Shown: positions 17,550 through 27,854, counted from the stretch's first letter. The stretch: DNA of 64,000 nucleotides from Acetobacter estunensis (GCF_019083805.1 NZ_JAHRDV010000011.1:34895-98894), one strand, 5' to 3'. Numbers and translations: made by a program. The notes: generated from the letters alone by a model not told the origin.

Positions 17550-20405
17550 TCAGAGTGCGGCGCGGATGAGCGTGGACAGACGCGCAAGTCCCGCCTTCAG
17601 ATCGCCCTTGATGTGAACCCGCAACGCACGACGCCCGCGTTCGGCCAGCACGTCGAAATCGCCACGCGCCTGCGCCGCTTTCACCACGCCAAAGCTGTAA
17701 CGCTCACCCGGTACCGGCAGATCGTGAGCATCATCCGCCGTGATCTGAAGAAACACGCCCGTGTCAGGGCCTCCCTTGTAGGCCTGTCCGGTGGAGTGCA
17801 GGAAACGCGGCCCGAACTCGGCGGCCGTGGCCACGGTCTTTGCATCTCGAATGGCCAGACGCAGATGCTGAATCCACTCGATGCTCGCCCGGTCACGCTC
17901 GATATAAGCCAGCAGCCCCACGTAATCGCCCGCCTTCACACGGTCGAAATGCGCTTTCAGGATGGCTTTCGCCTCCGCGCCCTTCACAGCGCCCGCGTTC
18001 TTCGCATCTGCAAAGAAAGCCAGATCACCATCGACCGCAAACGGCGTTTCCGCAGGCAGCGCACCGGTCTCGTTATAGGCTGCCGTCAGCTTCTTGGTGG
18101 CGATCTTGCTGGCTTCCACATCCGGCTGATCGAATGGATTGATGTGCAGGAACGCACCCGAAACAGCGGTCGCGATCTCCCAGCGGAAGAACTCCTGCGC
18201 GATCTGGCGGCGCTCATGCAGGTTGATCGTCACCACCGGCTGACCGGCGTCGATCAGGGTGCGCACAGCCTCGTCCTGCTCATGCGAATGCTCGGTGGCC
18301 AGACGGAAATAGACGAACAGGCGATCCGTGCCGTAGTGCACGGGCCCAGCCAGCGTCTCGTCATCGATGGGGATCAGCCCCTTGCCCTGCTTGCCGGTGG
18401 ATTCCGCGACAAGCTGCTCGGCCCATGCGCCGAAATCCATCACCTGCTTCGTGGAAATAATGGTGATCTTGTCACGTCCGAACTTTGTCGCGCCCACACC
18501 GAACACGGTGCCAAGCAACACGCCCGGATTGACGGCGGGCGGCACGCTTGCGTCGCACGCCCGCACGCCCCGCAGCGCATCCTCAAGGAACAGCCTGAGC
18601 GGCACACCGGACGCCGCCGCCGGCACCATGCCGAAATTCGACAGTACGGAATATCGGCCACCGATCTGTTTGACGCCGTGGAAGACTTTCCAGAAGCCGT
18701 CCTTCTTTGCGCGCGCTTCCAGCGCCGATCCCGGATCGGTCACGGCGACGAAATGATGGCCCGCGTTCTCGCCAATCGCCTTCTTCGCCACATCGAAGAA
18801 GTAGGACAGCATGATGTTGGGCTCCAGCGTGCTGCCGGATTTGGACGAGACGATGAACAGCGTCTCCTTCGGATCGATCTTGCCCTCAAACGTGCGGACC
18901 TGCTGCGGGTCTGTGCTGTCAAGCACATACAGATGCCCAAAGCCTTCATGCTTGCCGAACGTCATGGCCAGCACTTCCGGCCCGAGGCTAGAACCGCCCA
19001 TGCCCAGCAGCAGCACCTGCTTGAAGCCGCGCGCTTTCACCTCGTTCTGAAATGTTTCCAGTTCCGACAGATGCTCCAGACGATCATCCACGATGTCCAG
19101 CCATTTGAGCCAGTTCGCTTCCGTCGTGCTGGTCCACACCGAGGCATCGCGCGCCCACAGCTTACGGATCGTGCCGTCCTTACGCCACGTCTCAAGACCA
19201 TCCTTCACTGCCGCGTCGAATTCGGTTGGCAGCGAGAGTTTCGTTTCGGTCAGCTTGTTGCCAAGAAACGCCGCCTGCTTCTTCGCCACCGAGCCAAGAA
19301 GACCGTCGAACGCTTCCTCGAACGACACCACGCCTTCATCTTCCAGACGCGCGGTGATCGCAGGCAGATCGATCTTCAGGCGCACCACCTCCGCCATCAC
19401 CTTGTGGGCATCGTCCACGTTTTCCAGCAGAGATTCGCGCACTTTGCCATGATCGCGGAAGGCATCGAGCGTCACGGGCGGAATGGTGTTGACCGTCTCC
19501 GGGCCAATCAGTTCTTCGACATACAGCACATCGCTATACGCCTTGTCCTTGGTACCCGTTGAGGCCCAGAGCAGGCGCTGCGGCTGGGCTCCAGCGTCTT
19601 TCAGCTTCGTCCAGCGCGGGCTTTTCATCACATCCAGCCAGTGCTGATAGGCCATCTTGGCGTTGGCGATCGCCACCTTGCCACGCAGGGCCTTGAGCGC
19701 CTCAGCCTCCGCATCACCCGCCTTCACACGGCGGTCGATCTCCGCGTCCACCTTACCATCCACGCGGCTGACAAAGAACGAGGCCACAGAGGCAACACCC
19801 GCCACCGGCTTGCCTTCGGCGTGGCGCTTTTCAAGCCCCGAAAGCCACGCTTCCACCACCGCCTTGTAGCGCTCCAGAGAGAACAGCAGCGTGACGTTGA
19901 TGTTCACGCCGTCCGCGATCTTGCGCTCAATCGCGGGCAGGCCCTCTTTCGTGCCCGGAATCTTGATCATAAGATTCGGCTCAGCCACGGCACTCCACAG
20001 GCGTCCAGCCTCCTCGATCGTGCCTTCGGTGTCGCGTGCCAGATAGGGCGAAACCTCCAGGCTGACATAGCCGTCCGTCATTTTGGTGCGGTCGAATACC
20101 GGACGCAGCAGCTTGGCCACTTCGCGGATATCGGTGATGGCCAGACGCTCATACAACGCACCGGCCGAGACAATCTCATGCGCGAGAATGTCGTGGAACT
20201 GCGCGTCATAATCCGTGCCCTCGCCCATGGCCTTCTGGAAGATGGCCGGGTTGGACGTCACACCCGTCACACCGTCATGTTCGATCAGGGCCGCCATCGA
20301 CCCGTCGCGCGTGTAGCCCCGGCGCACGAAGTCCAGCCAAGGAGACTGTCCAGACTTCTCCAGTGCACATAACGGGCTTTTCCCGGCAACGGACGAGGCA
20401 TTCAT
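17550..20405 (-). CDS. tal/pgi: Bifunctional transaldolase / glucose-6-phosphate isomerase
   Basis: This 951-residue fusion carries two central-carbon enzymes. Residues about 1-370 are transaldolase ([13 protein letters not shown]; Schiff-base Lys in [21 protein letters not shown]). Residues about 380-945 are phosphoglucose isomerase ([27 protein letters not shown] and a Pgi-type C-terminal half). The fusion is characteristic of acetic acid bacteria and some other lineages and is a main ground for the taxonomic call. I chose the ATG at 20405 (AGGAGAG upstream) rather than the TTG at 20411. A GC-rich hairpin lies between it and the tkt stop, so its level may be tuned apart from tkt. Confidence 0.96.
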   Translation of the reverse strand: MNASSVAGKSPLCALEKSGQSPWLDFVRRGYTRDGSMAALIEHDGVTGVTSNPAIFQKAMGEGTDYDAQFHDILAHEIVSAGALYERLAITDIREVAKLLRPVFDRTKMTDGYVSLEVSPYLARDTEGTIEEAGRLWSAVAEPNLMIKIPGTKEGLPAIERKIADGVNINVTLLFSLERYKAVVEAWLSGLEKRHAEGKPVAGVASVASFFVSRVDGKVDAEIDRRVKAGDAEAEALKALRGKVAIANAKMAYQHWLDVMKSPRWTKLKDAGAQPQRLLWASTGTKDKAYSDVLYVEELIGPETVNTIPPVTLDAFRDHGKVRESLLENVDDAHKVMAEVVRLKIDLPAITARLEDEGVVSFEEAFDGLLGSVAKKQAAFLGNKLTETKLSLPTEFDAAVKDGLETWRKDGTIRKLWARDASVWTSTTEANWLKWLDIVDDRLEHLSELETFQNEVKARGFKQVLLLGMGGSSLGPEVLAMTFGKHEGFGHLYVLDSTDPQQVRTFEGKIDPKETLFIVSSKSGSTLEPNIMLSYFFDVAKKAIGENAGHHFVAVTDPGSALEARAKKDGFWKVFHGVKQIGGRYSVLSNFGMVPAAASGVPLRLFLEDALRGVRACDASVPPAVNPGVLLGTVFGVGATKFGRDKITIISTKQVMDFGAWAEQLVAESTGKQGKGLIPIDDETLAGPVHYGTDRLFVYFRLATEHSHEQDEAVRTLIDAGQPVVTINLHERRQIAQEFFRWEIATAVSGAFLHINPFDQPDVEASKIATKKLTAAYNETGALPAETPFAVDGDLAFFADAKNAGAVKGAEAKAILKAHFDRVKAGDYVGLLAYIERDRASIEWIQHLRLAIRDAKTVATAAEFGPRFLHSTGQAYKGGPDTGVFLQITADDAHDLPVPGERYSFGVVKAAQARGDFDVLAERGRRALRVHIKGDLKAGLARLSTLIRAAL

Positions 20406-20467
20406 GACCAACTCTCCTCAGGGTTCGGCGCATGGTCCGGGCCGAACAATTTTACTCAACAAAGCAT

Positions 20468-20499
20468 AAGCCCCGCACCCCGGTCGGAATGCGGAGCTT
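20468..20499 (-). terminator. Intercistronic hairpin between tkt and tal/pgi
   Basis: On the minus strand AAGCTCCGCA pairs with TGCGGGGCTT (ten pairs, one of them G-U) around a 12-base loop, eight bases after the tkt stop. The following ATGCTTTGTTG has only a short T run. It could act as a partial terminator, a 3'-end stabiliser for tkt mRNA, or both. No clear promoter for tal/pgi follows. Confidence 0.45.
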
Positions 20500-20507
20500 G
20501 AAGCCTC

Positions 20508-22613
20508 CTAGATGCCCGCCTGCCTGCGAGCGGCGGACAGCACATTCTCCACCGTAAAGCCGAACGCTTTCATCAGGGCCGACGCCGGTGCGGATGCCCC
20601 GAAGCCGTGCATGCACACGACCTCACCCGTCAGACCGACATAACGATGCCAGCCAATGGGAGAAGCCGCCTCCACCGCCACGCGGGCGGTGACGGAGGGT
20701 GGCAACACCTCGTCACGGTAGGATTGCGGCTGCTCTTCGAACAGTTCCCACGACGGCATGGACACCACACGCGCCGCCACACCCTCAGCGGTCAGCTTCT
20801 CATAAGCTTCGACTGCCAGCGACAGCTCGCTGCCCGTCGCAATCAGAATGACGGCCGGCGTCTTGCCGCTGTCCGCCAGCACATACGCGCCCTTCGCCAG
20901 ACCAGCGGCAGAGGCATATTTACTGCGATCCAGCGTCGGCAGATTCTGGCGGCTCAGAGCAAGCACCGCCGGACGATCACGGAACGGAATCAGCGTGCGC
21001 CACGCCTCCGCCACTTCGTTGGCATCGCCCGGACGGATCGTGACCACGCCCGGCGTCGCGCGAAGCTGCACAAGCTGCTCGATGGGCTGATGCGTCGGAC
21101 CGTCTTCGCCCACACCGATGGAATCGTGCGTGAAGATAAAGATCGAAGGCAGTTTCATCAGCGCCGACAGGCGGATCGGCGCCTTCATGTAATCCGAGAA
21201 GATCAGGAAGCCCGCGCCATAAGGCCGCACGCCCGAAAGCGCCATGCCGTTGACGATGGCGCCCATCGCATGCTCGCGCACGCCGAAATGGAAGTTGCGC
21301 CCCGCATACGAGCCGCCCCACCCTTCCGGCTGAAACGCACCGCCATTCTTGATGAGCGTCTTGGTCGAGGGCGCAAGATCCGCCGAACCACCGATCAGCC
21401 ATGGCAGGTTTTTCGCAACCGCATTCTCCACCTCACCCGAACTGGCGCGGGTCGCGATGCCTTTTGCATCCGCCGGATAGCTCGGGATGTCCGCGTCCCA
21501 ACCCTCAGGCAGCTTGCCGGACAGGATCAGGTCCAGCTCCGCCGCCAGATCGGGGTATTCCTTGCGATAAGCCGCGAACAGATCGTTCCACGCCTTGCTC
21601 GCCGCCGCACCACGTGCGCCAAGACCCTGCTGGAAATGCGCCATCACGCCTTCGGGCACATAGAAGGACCTGTCCTCCGGCCAGCCATAGGCGCGCTTGG
21701 TCTCGCGGATCTCGTCCACACCCAGCGGTTCGCCATGCGCTGCCGCCGTGCCGGCCTTGTGCGGTGCGCCCCACGCAATGACGGAGTGCACAACGATCAT
21801 CGTCGGCTTCTGCGTCTCGGCCTTCGCCTCCGCCAGCAGCTTCTTGAGCACGGTGGTGTCGTTGGCGTCTTCCAGCGTGAGCACCTGCCAGCCATATGCC
21901 TCGAACCGCTTGCCCACGTTTTCCGTGAAAGCAATGTCCGTCGAGCCTTCGATGGAAATCTGGTTTGCATCATACAGCCAGATCAAATTGCCCAGCTTGA
22001 GGTGTCCTGCCGTGGACGCCGCCTCACTGGACACGCCCTCCATCATGTCGCCATCGCCGCAGAGCGTGTACACATGGTGGTCGAACAGTTTGAAGCCGGG
22101 CTTGTTGAAGCGCGCGGCCAGCCACTTCTCGGCAATCGCCATGCCAACCGAATTGCCACAGCCCTGCCCAAGCGGGCCGGTCGTGGTCTCGACGCCCGCT
22201 GTATGATGGTATTCCGGATGACCGGGCGTCTTGGAGCCAAACTGACGGAACTGCTCAAGGTCTTCTACCGTGAGCGACGGCGCGTTCATCACCTTGCCAT
22301 CTTTCACGTCGCGGATGCCACTCAGGCAGATCAACGAATACAGCAGCATTGACGCATGACCCACTGACAGCACGAAGCGGTCACGCGCTGGCCACAGCGG
22401 GTTGGCCGGATCGTAGTTCAGCACGTCCTGCCAGATCGTGTAGGCCACGGGGGCGAGCGCCATGGCCGTGCCCGGATGACCGGAATTGGCCTTCTGCACG
22501 GCGTCCATCGACAGCGTGCGAATGGTGTCGATGCAGGTCCGGTCCATGTCATGACCAGCGGCCCCGCCAGTTTCCGGCGCCCGAACTGCGAAAGCAGCGT
22601 GGAAAGAACGCAT
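20508..22613 (-). CDS. tkt: Transketolase
   Basis: The thiamine-diphosphate enzyme transfers two-carbon units between sugar phosphates in the pentose phosphate pathway. The protein has 701 residues. TLSMDAVQKANSGHPGTAMA is the usual start, the ThDP motif runs from GDGDMMEGVSSEAAS to DANQISIEG, the pyrimidine domain carries THDSIGVGEDGPTHQPIEQL, and a C-terminal transketolase domain follows. The ATG at 22613 has AGGGG ten bases upstream; a Met at residue 23 would remove a variable leader but has no ribosome site. It is the first gene of the eight-gene pentose phosphate operon. The 218 bases upstream, shared with the 3' end of purD, should contain the promoter, but I see no convincing -35/-10 pair. 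Confidence 0.96.
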   Translation of the reverse strand: MRSFHAAFAVRAPETGGAAGHDMDRTCIDTIRTLSMDAVQKANSGHPGTAMALAPVAYTIWQDVLNYDPANPLWPARDRFVLSVGHASMLLYSLICLSGIRDVKDGKVMNAPSLTVEDLEQFRQFGSKTPGHPEYHHTAGVETTTGPLGQGCGNSVGMAIAEKWLAARFNKPGFKLFDHHVYTLCGDGDMMEGVSSEAASTAGHLKLGNLIWLYDANQISIEGSTDIAFTENVGKRFEAYGWQVLTLEDANDTTVLKKLLAEAKAETQKPTMIVVHSVIAWGAPHKAGTAAAHGEPLGVDEIRETKRAYGWPEDRSFYVPEGVMAHFQQGLGARGAAASKAWNDLFAAYRKEYPDLAAELDLILSGKLPEGWDADIPSYPADAKGIATRASSGEVENAVAKNLPWLIGGSADLAPSTKTLIKNGGAFQPEGWGGSYAGRNFHFGVREHAMGAIVNGMALSGVRPYGAGFLIFSDYMKAPIRLSALMKLPSIFIFTHDSIGVGEDGPTHQPIEQLVQLRATPGVVTIRPGDANEVAEAWRTLIPFRDRPAVLALSRQNLPTLDRSKYASAAGLAKGAYVLADSGKTPAVILIATGSELSLAVEAYEKLTAEGVAARVVSMPSWELFEEQPQSYRDEVLPPSVTARVAVEAASPIGWHRYVGLTGEVVCMHGFGASAPASALMKAFGFTVENVLSAARRQAGI

Positions 22614-22831
22614 TGCAAACGATCCCCTAAGTATCAGTCAGACCTGCGATGGATGAAGTTCAACCGGACGGACGTCCCAAAAATCAGGGCGTTACCATCC
22701 CACGCGGTCCGGCCTCCGGCAAGGCGTGTCCTCATCCGCACGAAGAAGCGGGGAAACTGCCGGATTCAAGCCCGGCCCTTCCCCATGGTTTCCCACATCA
22801 CGCTCTTGTGAGCAGGAGTGTTCACCTTATT

Positions 22832-24112
22832 TCAATGTTCCGCGGAAAGAGCACGCGCCCCGATATCGCGCCGCCACACCGCGTCATCCCAGCGAATGGC
22901 GGCCACACCGCGATAGGCCGTCTCAACCGCTTCTTTCATCGTGGGGGCCGTGGCGCAGACCGTCAGGACGCGACCACCCGATGCCACAAGCTGCCCTTCG
23001 CGATTCAGAGCTGTTCCCGCCTGAAACACGCGCACGCCGGGAATAGCCTCGGCCGCATCCAGCCCTTCGATGCAACCGCCCTTTACGTAATCCCCCGGAT
23101 AGCCCTTGGCTGCCATGACCACGGCAGCCGAAGCCTCCTCAGAGAACCCGATCTGCACATCAGCGAGCCGATCCTTCGCCAGTGCATCCAGCGCCGGAAG
23201 CAGATCGGTGGTCAGGCGGATCAACAACGCCTGCGCCTCCGGGTCACCAAAGCGCACATTGTATTCGATCAGCTTCGGTCCCTCATTCGTGAGCATCAGT
23301 CCCGCGAAGATCACTCCACGAAACGGCGTGCCACGCCGCGCCATCTCCGCCAGCATGGGGCGCACAAGCACATCCAGCGCCTTTTCCTGAGCCGCGCGGT
23401 CAAATCCCGCAGGCGGCGAAACCGCGCCCATGCCGCCGGTGTTCGGCCCCGTGTCCCCATCCCCGATGCGCTTATGGTCCTGCGCAGCCCCGATCAGCAC
23501 CGCCGTCTCACCGGAACAGAAAGCAAAGAGCGAGACCTCCTCACCCACGAGACACTCTTCGATCACCACCGATTTGCCAGCGTCACCCAGCTTGTCGGAC
23601 GTCATCATATCAATGATGGCGCCCTCGGCTTCCTCAGCCGTCTGGGCCACGACTACGCCCTTGCCCGCCGCCAGTCCGTCGGCCTTGACCACGATCGGCC
23701 CACCACGACGCCGCACGAAAGCGATGGCATGCGCGGCATCGGTAAAGCGTTCCCACTTCGCCGTGGGAATGCCGGCGGCATCGCACACTTCCTTGGTAAA
23801 GCTCTTGCTGCCTTCAAGCTGGGCTGCCGCCTGCGTCGGACCGGCGCAGGCAATGCCAACTTTCACGCACGCATCAGCAAGCCCCGCCACCAGCGGCGCT
23901 TCGGGACCGGGGACGACAAGGTCGATGCTCTCGCGCTGCGCAAAGGCCGCCAGCGCAACCACATCGCCTGCCGCAATCGCGACATTCGTGCCGCACGCTG
24001 CCGTGCCCGGATTGCCCGGCGCGATGAACAGCTTCGTCAGGGCTGGCGATGCCGCCAGCGCCGTCGCCAGCGCATGCTCGCGACCGCCTGATCCAACCAA
24101 CAGAACCTTCAT
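22832..24112 (-). CDS. purD: Phosphoribosylamine-glycine ligase (GAR synthetase)
   Basis: Second step of purine synthesis: joins glycine to 5-phosphoribosylamine with ATP. The 426-residue protein shows MKVLLVGSGGREHALA, VVVPGPEAPLVAGLAD, the ATP-grasp segment PIVVKADGLAAGKGVVVA, DHKRIGDGDTGPNTGGMGA and EYNVRFGDPEAQ. The ATG at 24112 has a strong AAGGAAGG site; the frame runs on to 24211, but that would overlap the divergent xseA start. No other pur gene is nearby. Confidence 0.97.
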   Translation of the reverse strand: MKVLLVGSGGREHALATALAASPALTKLFIAPGNPGTAACGTNVAIAAGDVVALAAFAQRESIDLVVPGPEAPLVAGLADACVKVGIACAGPTQAAAQLEGSKSFTKEVCDAAGIPTAKWERFTDAAHAIAFVRRRGGPIVVKADGLAAGKGVVVAQTAEEAEGAIIDMMTSDKLGDAGKSVVIEECLVGEEVSLFAFCSGETAVLIGAAQDHKRIGDGDTGPNTGGMGAVSPPAGFDRAAQEKALDVLVRPMLAEMARRGTPFRGVIFAGLMLTNEGPKLIEYNVRFGDPEAQALLIRLTTDLLPALDALAKDRLADVQIGFSEEASAAVVMAAKGYPGDYVKGGCIEGLDAAEAIPGVRVFQAGTALNREGQLVASGGRVLTVCATAPTMKEAVETAYRGVAAIRWDDAVWRRDIGARALSAEH

Positions 24113-24209
24113 CGTGCCTTCCTTCTCCGACGCCGGACATCCCACATGCACGGTCAATGCGGGCCTTATCCCGGTTGAGGGTGACGCGCCTATAGCATAG
24201 GGTCGCGCC

Positions 24210-25670
24210 ATGGACGATCACCCCGCGACATCCCCTTTCGGTAACGTGCCGGAATACTCGGTCTCCGAGATTTCGGGCGCCATCCGGCAGACGCTGGAAA
24301 GCACCTTCGGGCGCGTGCGGGTGCGTGGCGAGATCACCGAGTTCAAACGCTACAGTTCGGGGCATCTCTACTTCTCGCTCAAGGACGAGCGCGGCAAGCT
24401 CTCGGGCGTGGTCTGGCGCGGCTCCGTCTCACGGCTTGGGCTGGTGCCGGAAAACGGGCTGGAGATCATCGCAACGGGCCGCGTCTCGGCTTATGGCGAA
24501 CGGTCGAGCTACCAGCTCATTGTCGAGAAGATGGAATATGCGGGTGAAGGCGCGCTGCTCGCCCGTATCGAACGTCTGCGCCAAAAACTCGCGCAGGAAG
24601 GACTGTTCGACGCCAAGCGCAAGCGGCCCATTCCGCGTCTGCCGCGTGTGATTGGTATCGTCACCTCGCTTCAGGGCGCGGTGCTGCACGACATCCGCAC
24701 CACCATCGCGCGCCGCTTTCCCCGCACGCTGCTGATCTGGCCCGTGGCCGTGCAGGGTGAAGGGGCCGCCGCCCAGATTGCCGGAGCCATCGAGGGTTTT
24801 GCCGAAGTCGGTCATCCGGGGCCGGGGGCCAAGCTGCCGCGTCCCGACGTATTGATCGTTGCGCGCGGCGGTGGCTCTCTGGAAGACCTGATGGCCTTCA
24901 ATGACGAAGCCGTGCTGCGCGCTGTCGCCGCCTGTCGCATCCCCGTCATTTCCGCCGTGGGACATGAGACGGACACGACGCTGATCGACTTCGTCTCGGA
25001 CGTTCGCGCGCCCACGCCTACTGCCGCCGCCGAAATGGCCGTGCCCGTGCGCGACGAGCTGCTGGCTGATCTCACGCACCGCGTCGCCCGCATGGGCAGC
25101 GCCCTGACCCGTATCACCCAGAACGCCCGACTGCGCCTCGACCGAGCCGCCGCCGCGCTCCCCGATCTTCCTTCCCTGCTGGCAACAGCACGGATGCGGC
25201 TTGATGATCGCGCGCACCGGCTGGAACTCGCTCTTCCCGCACTAGTGGAGCGTCGCCGTGCCGCCCTGATGCAGGCCGAGCGGCACATGCCGCCGCCGAA
25301 ATCGCTGATCGACACGGCCCGCGCCCGACTTGCGCTTCGCACAGCCGCGTTGGATGCCGCGGCTCTCGCTTCCAGCAAGGCAGCCGAGGCCCGGCTCGGA
25401 CGCGTTCGTCTCTCCCCCGCACCGCTCGAAGCCTTGTGCCGTGAACGCCGGACGCGCATCTCCGGATTGAGCAGTCTGCTAGAATCCGTCTCACCACGTG
25501 CCGTTCTGGAACGTGGTTATGTTCTCGTCCGTGATCATAACGGTGAACCGATCACTCGCGCCGCCGGGCTGAAATCTGGACAGGATGTAGCGCTGGTGTT
25601 CGCGGATGCCACGCGCGAGGCCCGAATCGAGGGCCGCCCGACCACCACTCAAGGGATGCTGGACCTGTGA
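24210..25670 (+). CDS. xseA: Exodeoxyribonuclease VII large subunit
   Basis: Catalytic subunit of exonuclease VII, which with XseB degrades single-stranded DNA to oligonucleotides. The 486-residue protein has an N-terminal OB fold (about 15-110; VRVRGEITEFKRYSSGHLYF), the catalytic domain (about 130-350) with PDVLIVARGGGSLEDLMAFN and SAVGHETDTTLIDFVSDVRA, then a long helical region and a short C-terminal domain with SPRAVLERGY. Divergent from purD, with about 97 bases between the starts. Its stop overlaps the next start as GTGA. The partner xseB is not in the window. Confidence 0.96.
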   Translation: MDDHPATSPFGNVPEYSVSEISGAIRQTLESTFGRVRVRGEITEFKRYSSGHLYFSLKDERGKLSGVVWRGSVSRLGLVPENGLEIIATGRVSAYGERSSYQLIVEKMEYAGEGALLARIERLRQKLAQEGLFDAKRKRPIPRLPRVIGIVTSLQGAVLHDIRTTIARRFPRTLLIWPVAVQGEGAAAQIAGAIEGFAEVGHPGPGAKLPRPDVLIVARGGGSLEDLMAFNDEAVLRAVAACRIPVISAVGHETDTTLIDFVSDVRAPTPTAAAEMAVPVRDELLADLTHRVARMGSALTRITQNARLRLDRAAAALPDLPSLLATARMRLDDRAHRLELALPALVERRRAALMQAERHMPPPKSLIDTARARLALRTAALDAAALASSKAAEARLGRVRLSPAPLEALCRERRTRISGLSSLLESVSPRAVLERGYVLVRDHNGEPITRAAGLKSGQDVALVFADATREARIEGRPTTTQGMLDL

Positions 25671-25951
25671 AGAAACCCAATTTCAGGGCGCCGAAAACCG
25701 ACCCCGTGGCCATGCCCCCCGTTGACCGGGAACTCGACCAGCACCCGGCTGTGAAACTTCTCACCATCGGCATGCTCGTCTTCATATCGTTGGCGCTGGT
25801 CGTCTATATGGGAACGTCGTTCCTGTCCGGTCTGCGACAGGTCGCCAATGTGTCCCATACAAACTGCCAGACATCCGAAATCGCAGCCGACAAGGGGACG
25901 CCCTGCCCTCCCGCGTCCGAAGATCATCCGGCCGCCGCCAAGGGGCCATGA
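25667..25951 (+). CDS. Small single-span membrane protein of unknown function
   Basis: The 94-residue protein has one hydrophobic segment (about 29-53, VKLLTIGMLVFISLALVVYM) between a charged N-terminus and a short C-terminal tail with two Cys (NCQTSEIAADKGTPC). It starts with GTG overlapping the xseA stop (GTGA) and ends overlapping the next gene (ATGA), so it belongs to the xseA transcript. Similar small proteins follow xseA in other alphaproteobacteria (DUF6476-like); I assign the family only tentatively and no function is known to me. Confidence 0.7.
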   Translation: MKKPNFRAPKTDPVAMPPVDRELDQHPAVKLLTIGMLVFISLALVVYMGTSFLSGLRQVANVSHTNCQTSEIAADKGTPCPPASEDHPAAAKGP

Positions 25952-26922
25952 TACTGAACGGGAGTCTTCCCAATTCATGTGAAGCGGCCACTCCGTCGGG
26001 GCGGGTAGCCTGCATCGTCATCACCTACAATCCCGACATGGACCTTCTACGAGCGTCTCTGGATGCTCTTAAAGACGAGTCTTGCTCCGTGACAGTTGTG
26101 GATAATGGCTCCGCCAACATTGCGGAGCTGCGCCATGAAATAGACCGTCACGATGTCACGCTGGTGGCTCTTGGTTCCAATGAGGGCATTGCCTCCGCCC
26201 AGAACCATGGCATCCGGCTGCAGGCCGATGCGGATTTCGTGTTCCTGCTCGATCAGGACACGGTCACCCCCCCCGGCATCATCGCCGCACTTCTCGACGA
26301 CGCCTACCATCTGCAAAAGGAAGGGCTCCGTCTTGCGGCCATCGGCCTGCCCTACCGTGACTATTACACCGGACGGCCCGCTGCCGCTTTCCGCACGATG
26401 GACGGACAGATCCGCCGTCTCGATCTGTCCGGTGATACGGGACGTTTCGCGGAAACGGATTTCGTCATCGCCTCAGGCTCGTTCATTCCCATGACCACGT
26501 TAAAAGATGTCGGCATGATGGAAGAGGATCTCTTCATAGATCTGGTCGATCTGGAATGGTGCTTACGCGCCGCAAGTGCTGGCTATCGCTGCGTTCTCTC
26601 GCTATCGCACGCCATCAGCCACAGGATCGGAGACCGGCGCGCACGGCTTTTCGGACGCTCCATCACCATGCATGCGCCGATCCGGAATTACTACTTCACG
26701 CGCAACTGCCTGCTCCTTGCGCAACGATCCTATATTCCCATGTGCTGGAAACGCTATTTCCTGAGCCGGGCGTCTTTCTCCCTCGTGGCCTTCGTGCTTG
26801 TGGGCGATGCACGCCTGACCCGACTTCGCTTCATGCTGCACGCCCTGCACGACGGCATGAAGCGCTGGGGCGGCCCCTATGGCAAAACCGTCAAGGTCAG
26901 ACACGAAAAAGCGCTGCCCTGA
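25948..26922 (+). CDS. Family 2 glycosyltransferase (rhamnosyltransferase-like)
   Basis: This 324-residue GT-A-fold enzyme has VACIVITYNPDMDLLRASLDAL at the start of the domain, VTVVDNGSANI, a DQD divalent-metal motif in FVFLLDQDTVTP, and the acceptor-side LVDLEWCLRAASAGYR segment typical of WbbL/RfbF-like rhamnosyltransferases. It should add a sugar to a lipopolysaccharide or exopolysaccharide at the inner face of the membrane; donor and acceptor are not deducible. The start overlaps the preceding stop as ATGA. The leader of about 20 residues before the domain is unusual, so the true start could be later. Confidence 0.85.
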   Translation: MILNGSLPNSCEAATPSGRVACIVITYNPDMDLLRASLDALKDESCSVTVVDNGSANIAELRHEIDRHDVTLVALGSNEGIASAQNHGIRLQADADFVFLLDQDTVTPPGIIAALLDDAYHLQKEGLRLAAIGLPYRDYYTGRPAAAFRTMDGQIRRLDLSGDTGRFAETDFVIASGSFIPMTTLKDVGMMEEDLFIDLVDLEWCLRAASAGYRCVLSLSHAISHRIGDRRARLFGRSITMHAPIRNYYFTRNCLLLAQRSYIPMCWKRYFLSRASFSLVAFVLVGDARLTRLRFMLHALHDGMKRWGGPYGKTVKVRHEKALP

Positions 26923-26967
26923 ACACTCATGTTCAAAGCAGCGCTGTATGAAATCACCTGACAGCGC
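26920..26967. terminator. Paired hairpins between convergent genes
   Basis: TGAACA-CTCA-TGTTCA overlaps the glycosyltransferase stop, and GCGCTGT (26941-26947) pairs with ACAGCGC (26961-26967). No long T run follows on either strand. They lie between the converging glycosyltransferase and speE and may act as a weak two-way terminator. Confidence 0.3.
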
Positions 26968-26984
26968 CTCTCTTCAAAAGCGAA

Positions 26985-27854
26985 TCAGTCTTTCTGAGGC
27001 AGATGCTTGGAAATATAGGGCGGAAGATTGAACGATCCCGTGTGAATTTCCGGCGTCCAGTACAGCGTCTTTCCAAGAATGCCGGATGATTGCGCACGAT
27101 TGCGCACATGAACGGTATCCTGCTGTGTCGGATCGCTTCCTTTCGCTGCGATGCCCAGCGTCATGAAACCTCCGACATAGGTGGGCACAGCCGCGACATA
27201 AGCGGAGACATGAGGAAAGAACTTCGCACGGCGCAGGCTCGTCTCACGCAGTTCATCCGCCTGCATGAAGGGCACGCCACACTGGTTAACGATCAGGCCC
27301 TCAGGCCCGAGAATACGCGCACAATGCTCATAGAAACTGTCGGTAAACAGAACCTCGCCCACACCGATCGGATCGGTGCTGTCCACGATGATGACATCGA
27401 ACGACGCATCCGGAGCTTCCGCTACATAGGCAATGCCATCACCCACGATCACATCCGCGCGCGTATCATTCCACGCCTCGCCCGCGATCATCGGCAAATG
27501 CTTCTTGGAAAGTTCGATGACAGCACCATCGATTTCTACCATGACGGCCTTCTCGACCGCCTTGTGCTCCAGCACCCGACGCAGCACGCCACCATCGCCC
27601 GCGCCGATAATCAACACACGCTTGGGATCGGGGTGTGTGAACAGCGGAACATGCGTCAGCATTTCCTGATAAACGAACTCGTCCGCTTCCGTGATCTGCA
27701 CCACGCCATCAAGCATGAGCACCCGTCCGTGGGAGTCGCTTTCAAACACCACAATGTCCTGAAAAGGACTTTTGACGTGCGCGAGTTCCTTACGCACCCG
27801 GAAACGCTGTCCCCAGCTGTCGTACAGTCCTTCGTTCAGCCATTGCTCGGCCAT
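26985..27854 (-). CDS. speE: Spermidine synthase
   Basis: Transfers aminopropyl from decarboxylated S-adenosylmethionine to putrescine. The 289-residue protein shows SDSHGRVLMLDGVVQ, DEFVYQEMLTHVPLFTHP, RVLIIGAGDGGVLRRVLEH, VEIDGAVIELSKKHLP and the catalytic Asp in DVIIVDSTDPIGVGE. The frame runs to 27920; I chose the ATG at 27854 (MAEQWLNEGL), preceded by GGAGAGACC, giving standard length. It lies just downstream of speD, so the pair forms a spermidine module. Confidence 0.95.
   Translation of the reverse strand: MAEQWLNEGLYDSWGQRFRVRKELAHVKSPFQDIVVFESDSHGRVLMLDGVVQITEADEFVYQEMLTHVPLFTHPDPKRVLIIGAGDGGVLRRVLEHKAVEKAVMVEIDGAVIELSKKHLPMIAGEAWNDTRADVIVGDGIAYVAEAPDASFDVIIVDSTDPIGVGEVLFTDSFYEHCARILGPEGLIVNQCGVPFMQADELRETSLRRAKFFPHVSAYVAAVPTYVGGFMTLGIAAKGSDPTQQDTVHVRNRAQSSGILGKTLYWTPEIHTGSFNLPPYISKHLPQKD

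Noticed and set aside
17613..19562. Long plus-strand frame opposite tal/pgi, and a similar one at 13200-14660 opposite rpiA and pgl
   Set aside because: Antisense shadows without ribosome sites or motifs; the minus-strand genes explain the sequence.
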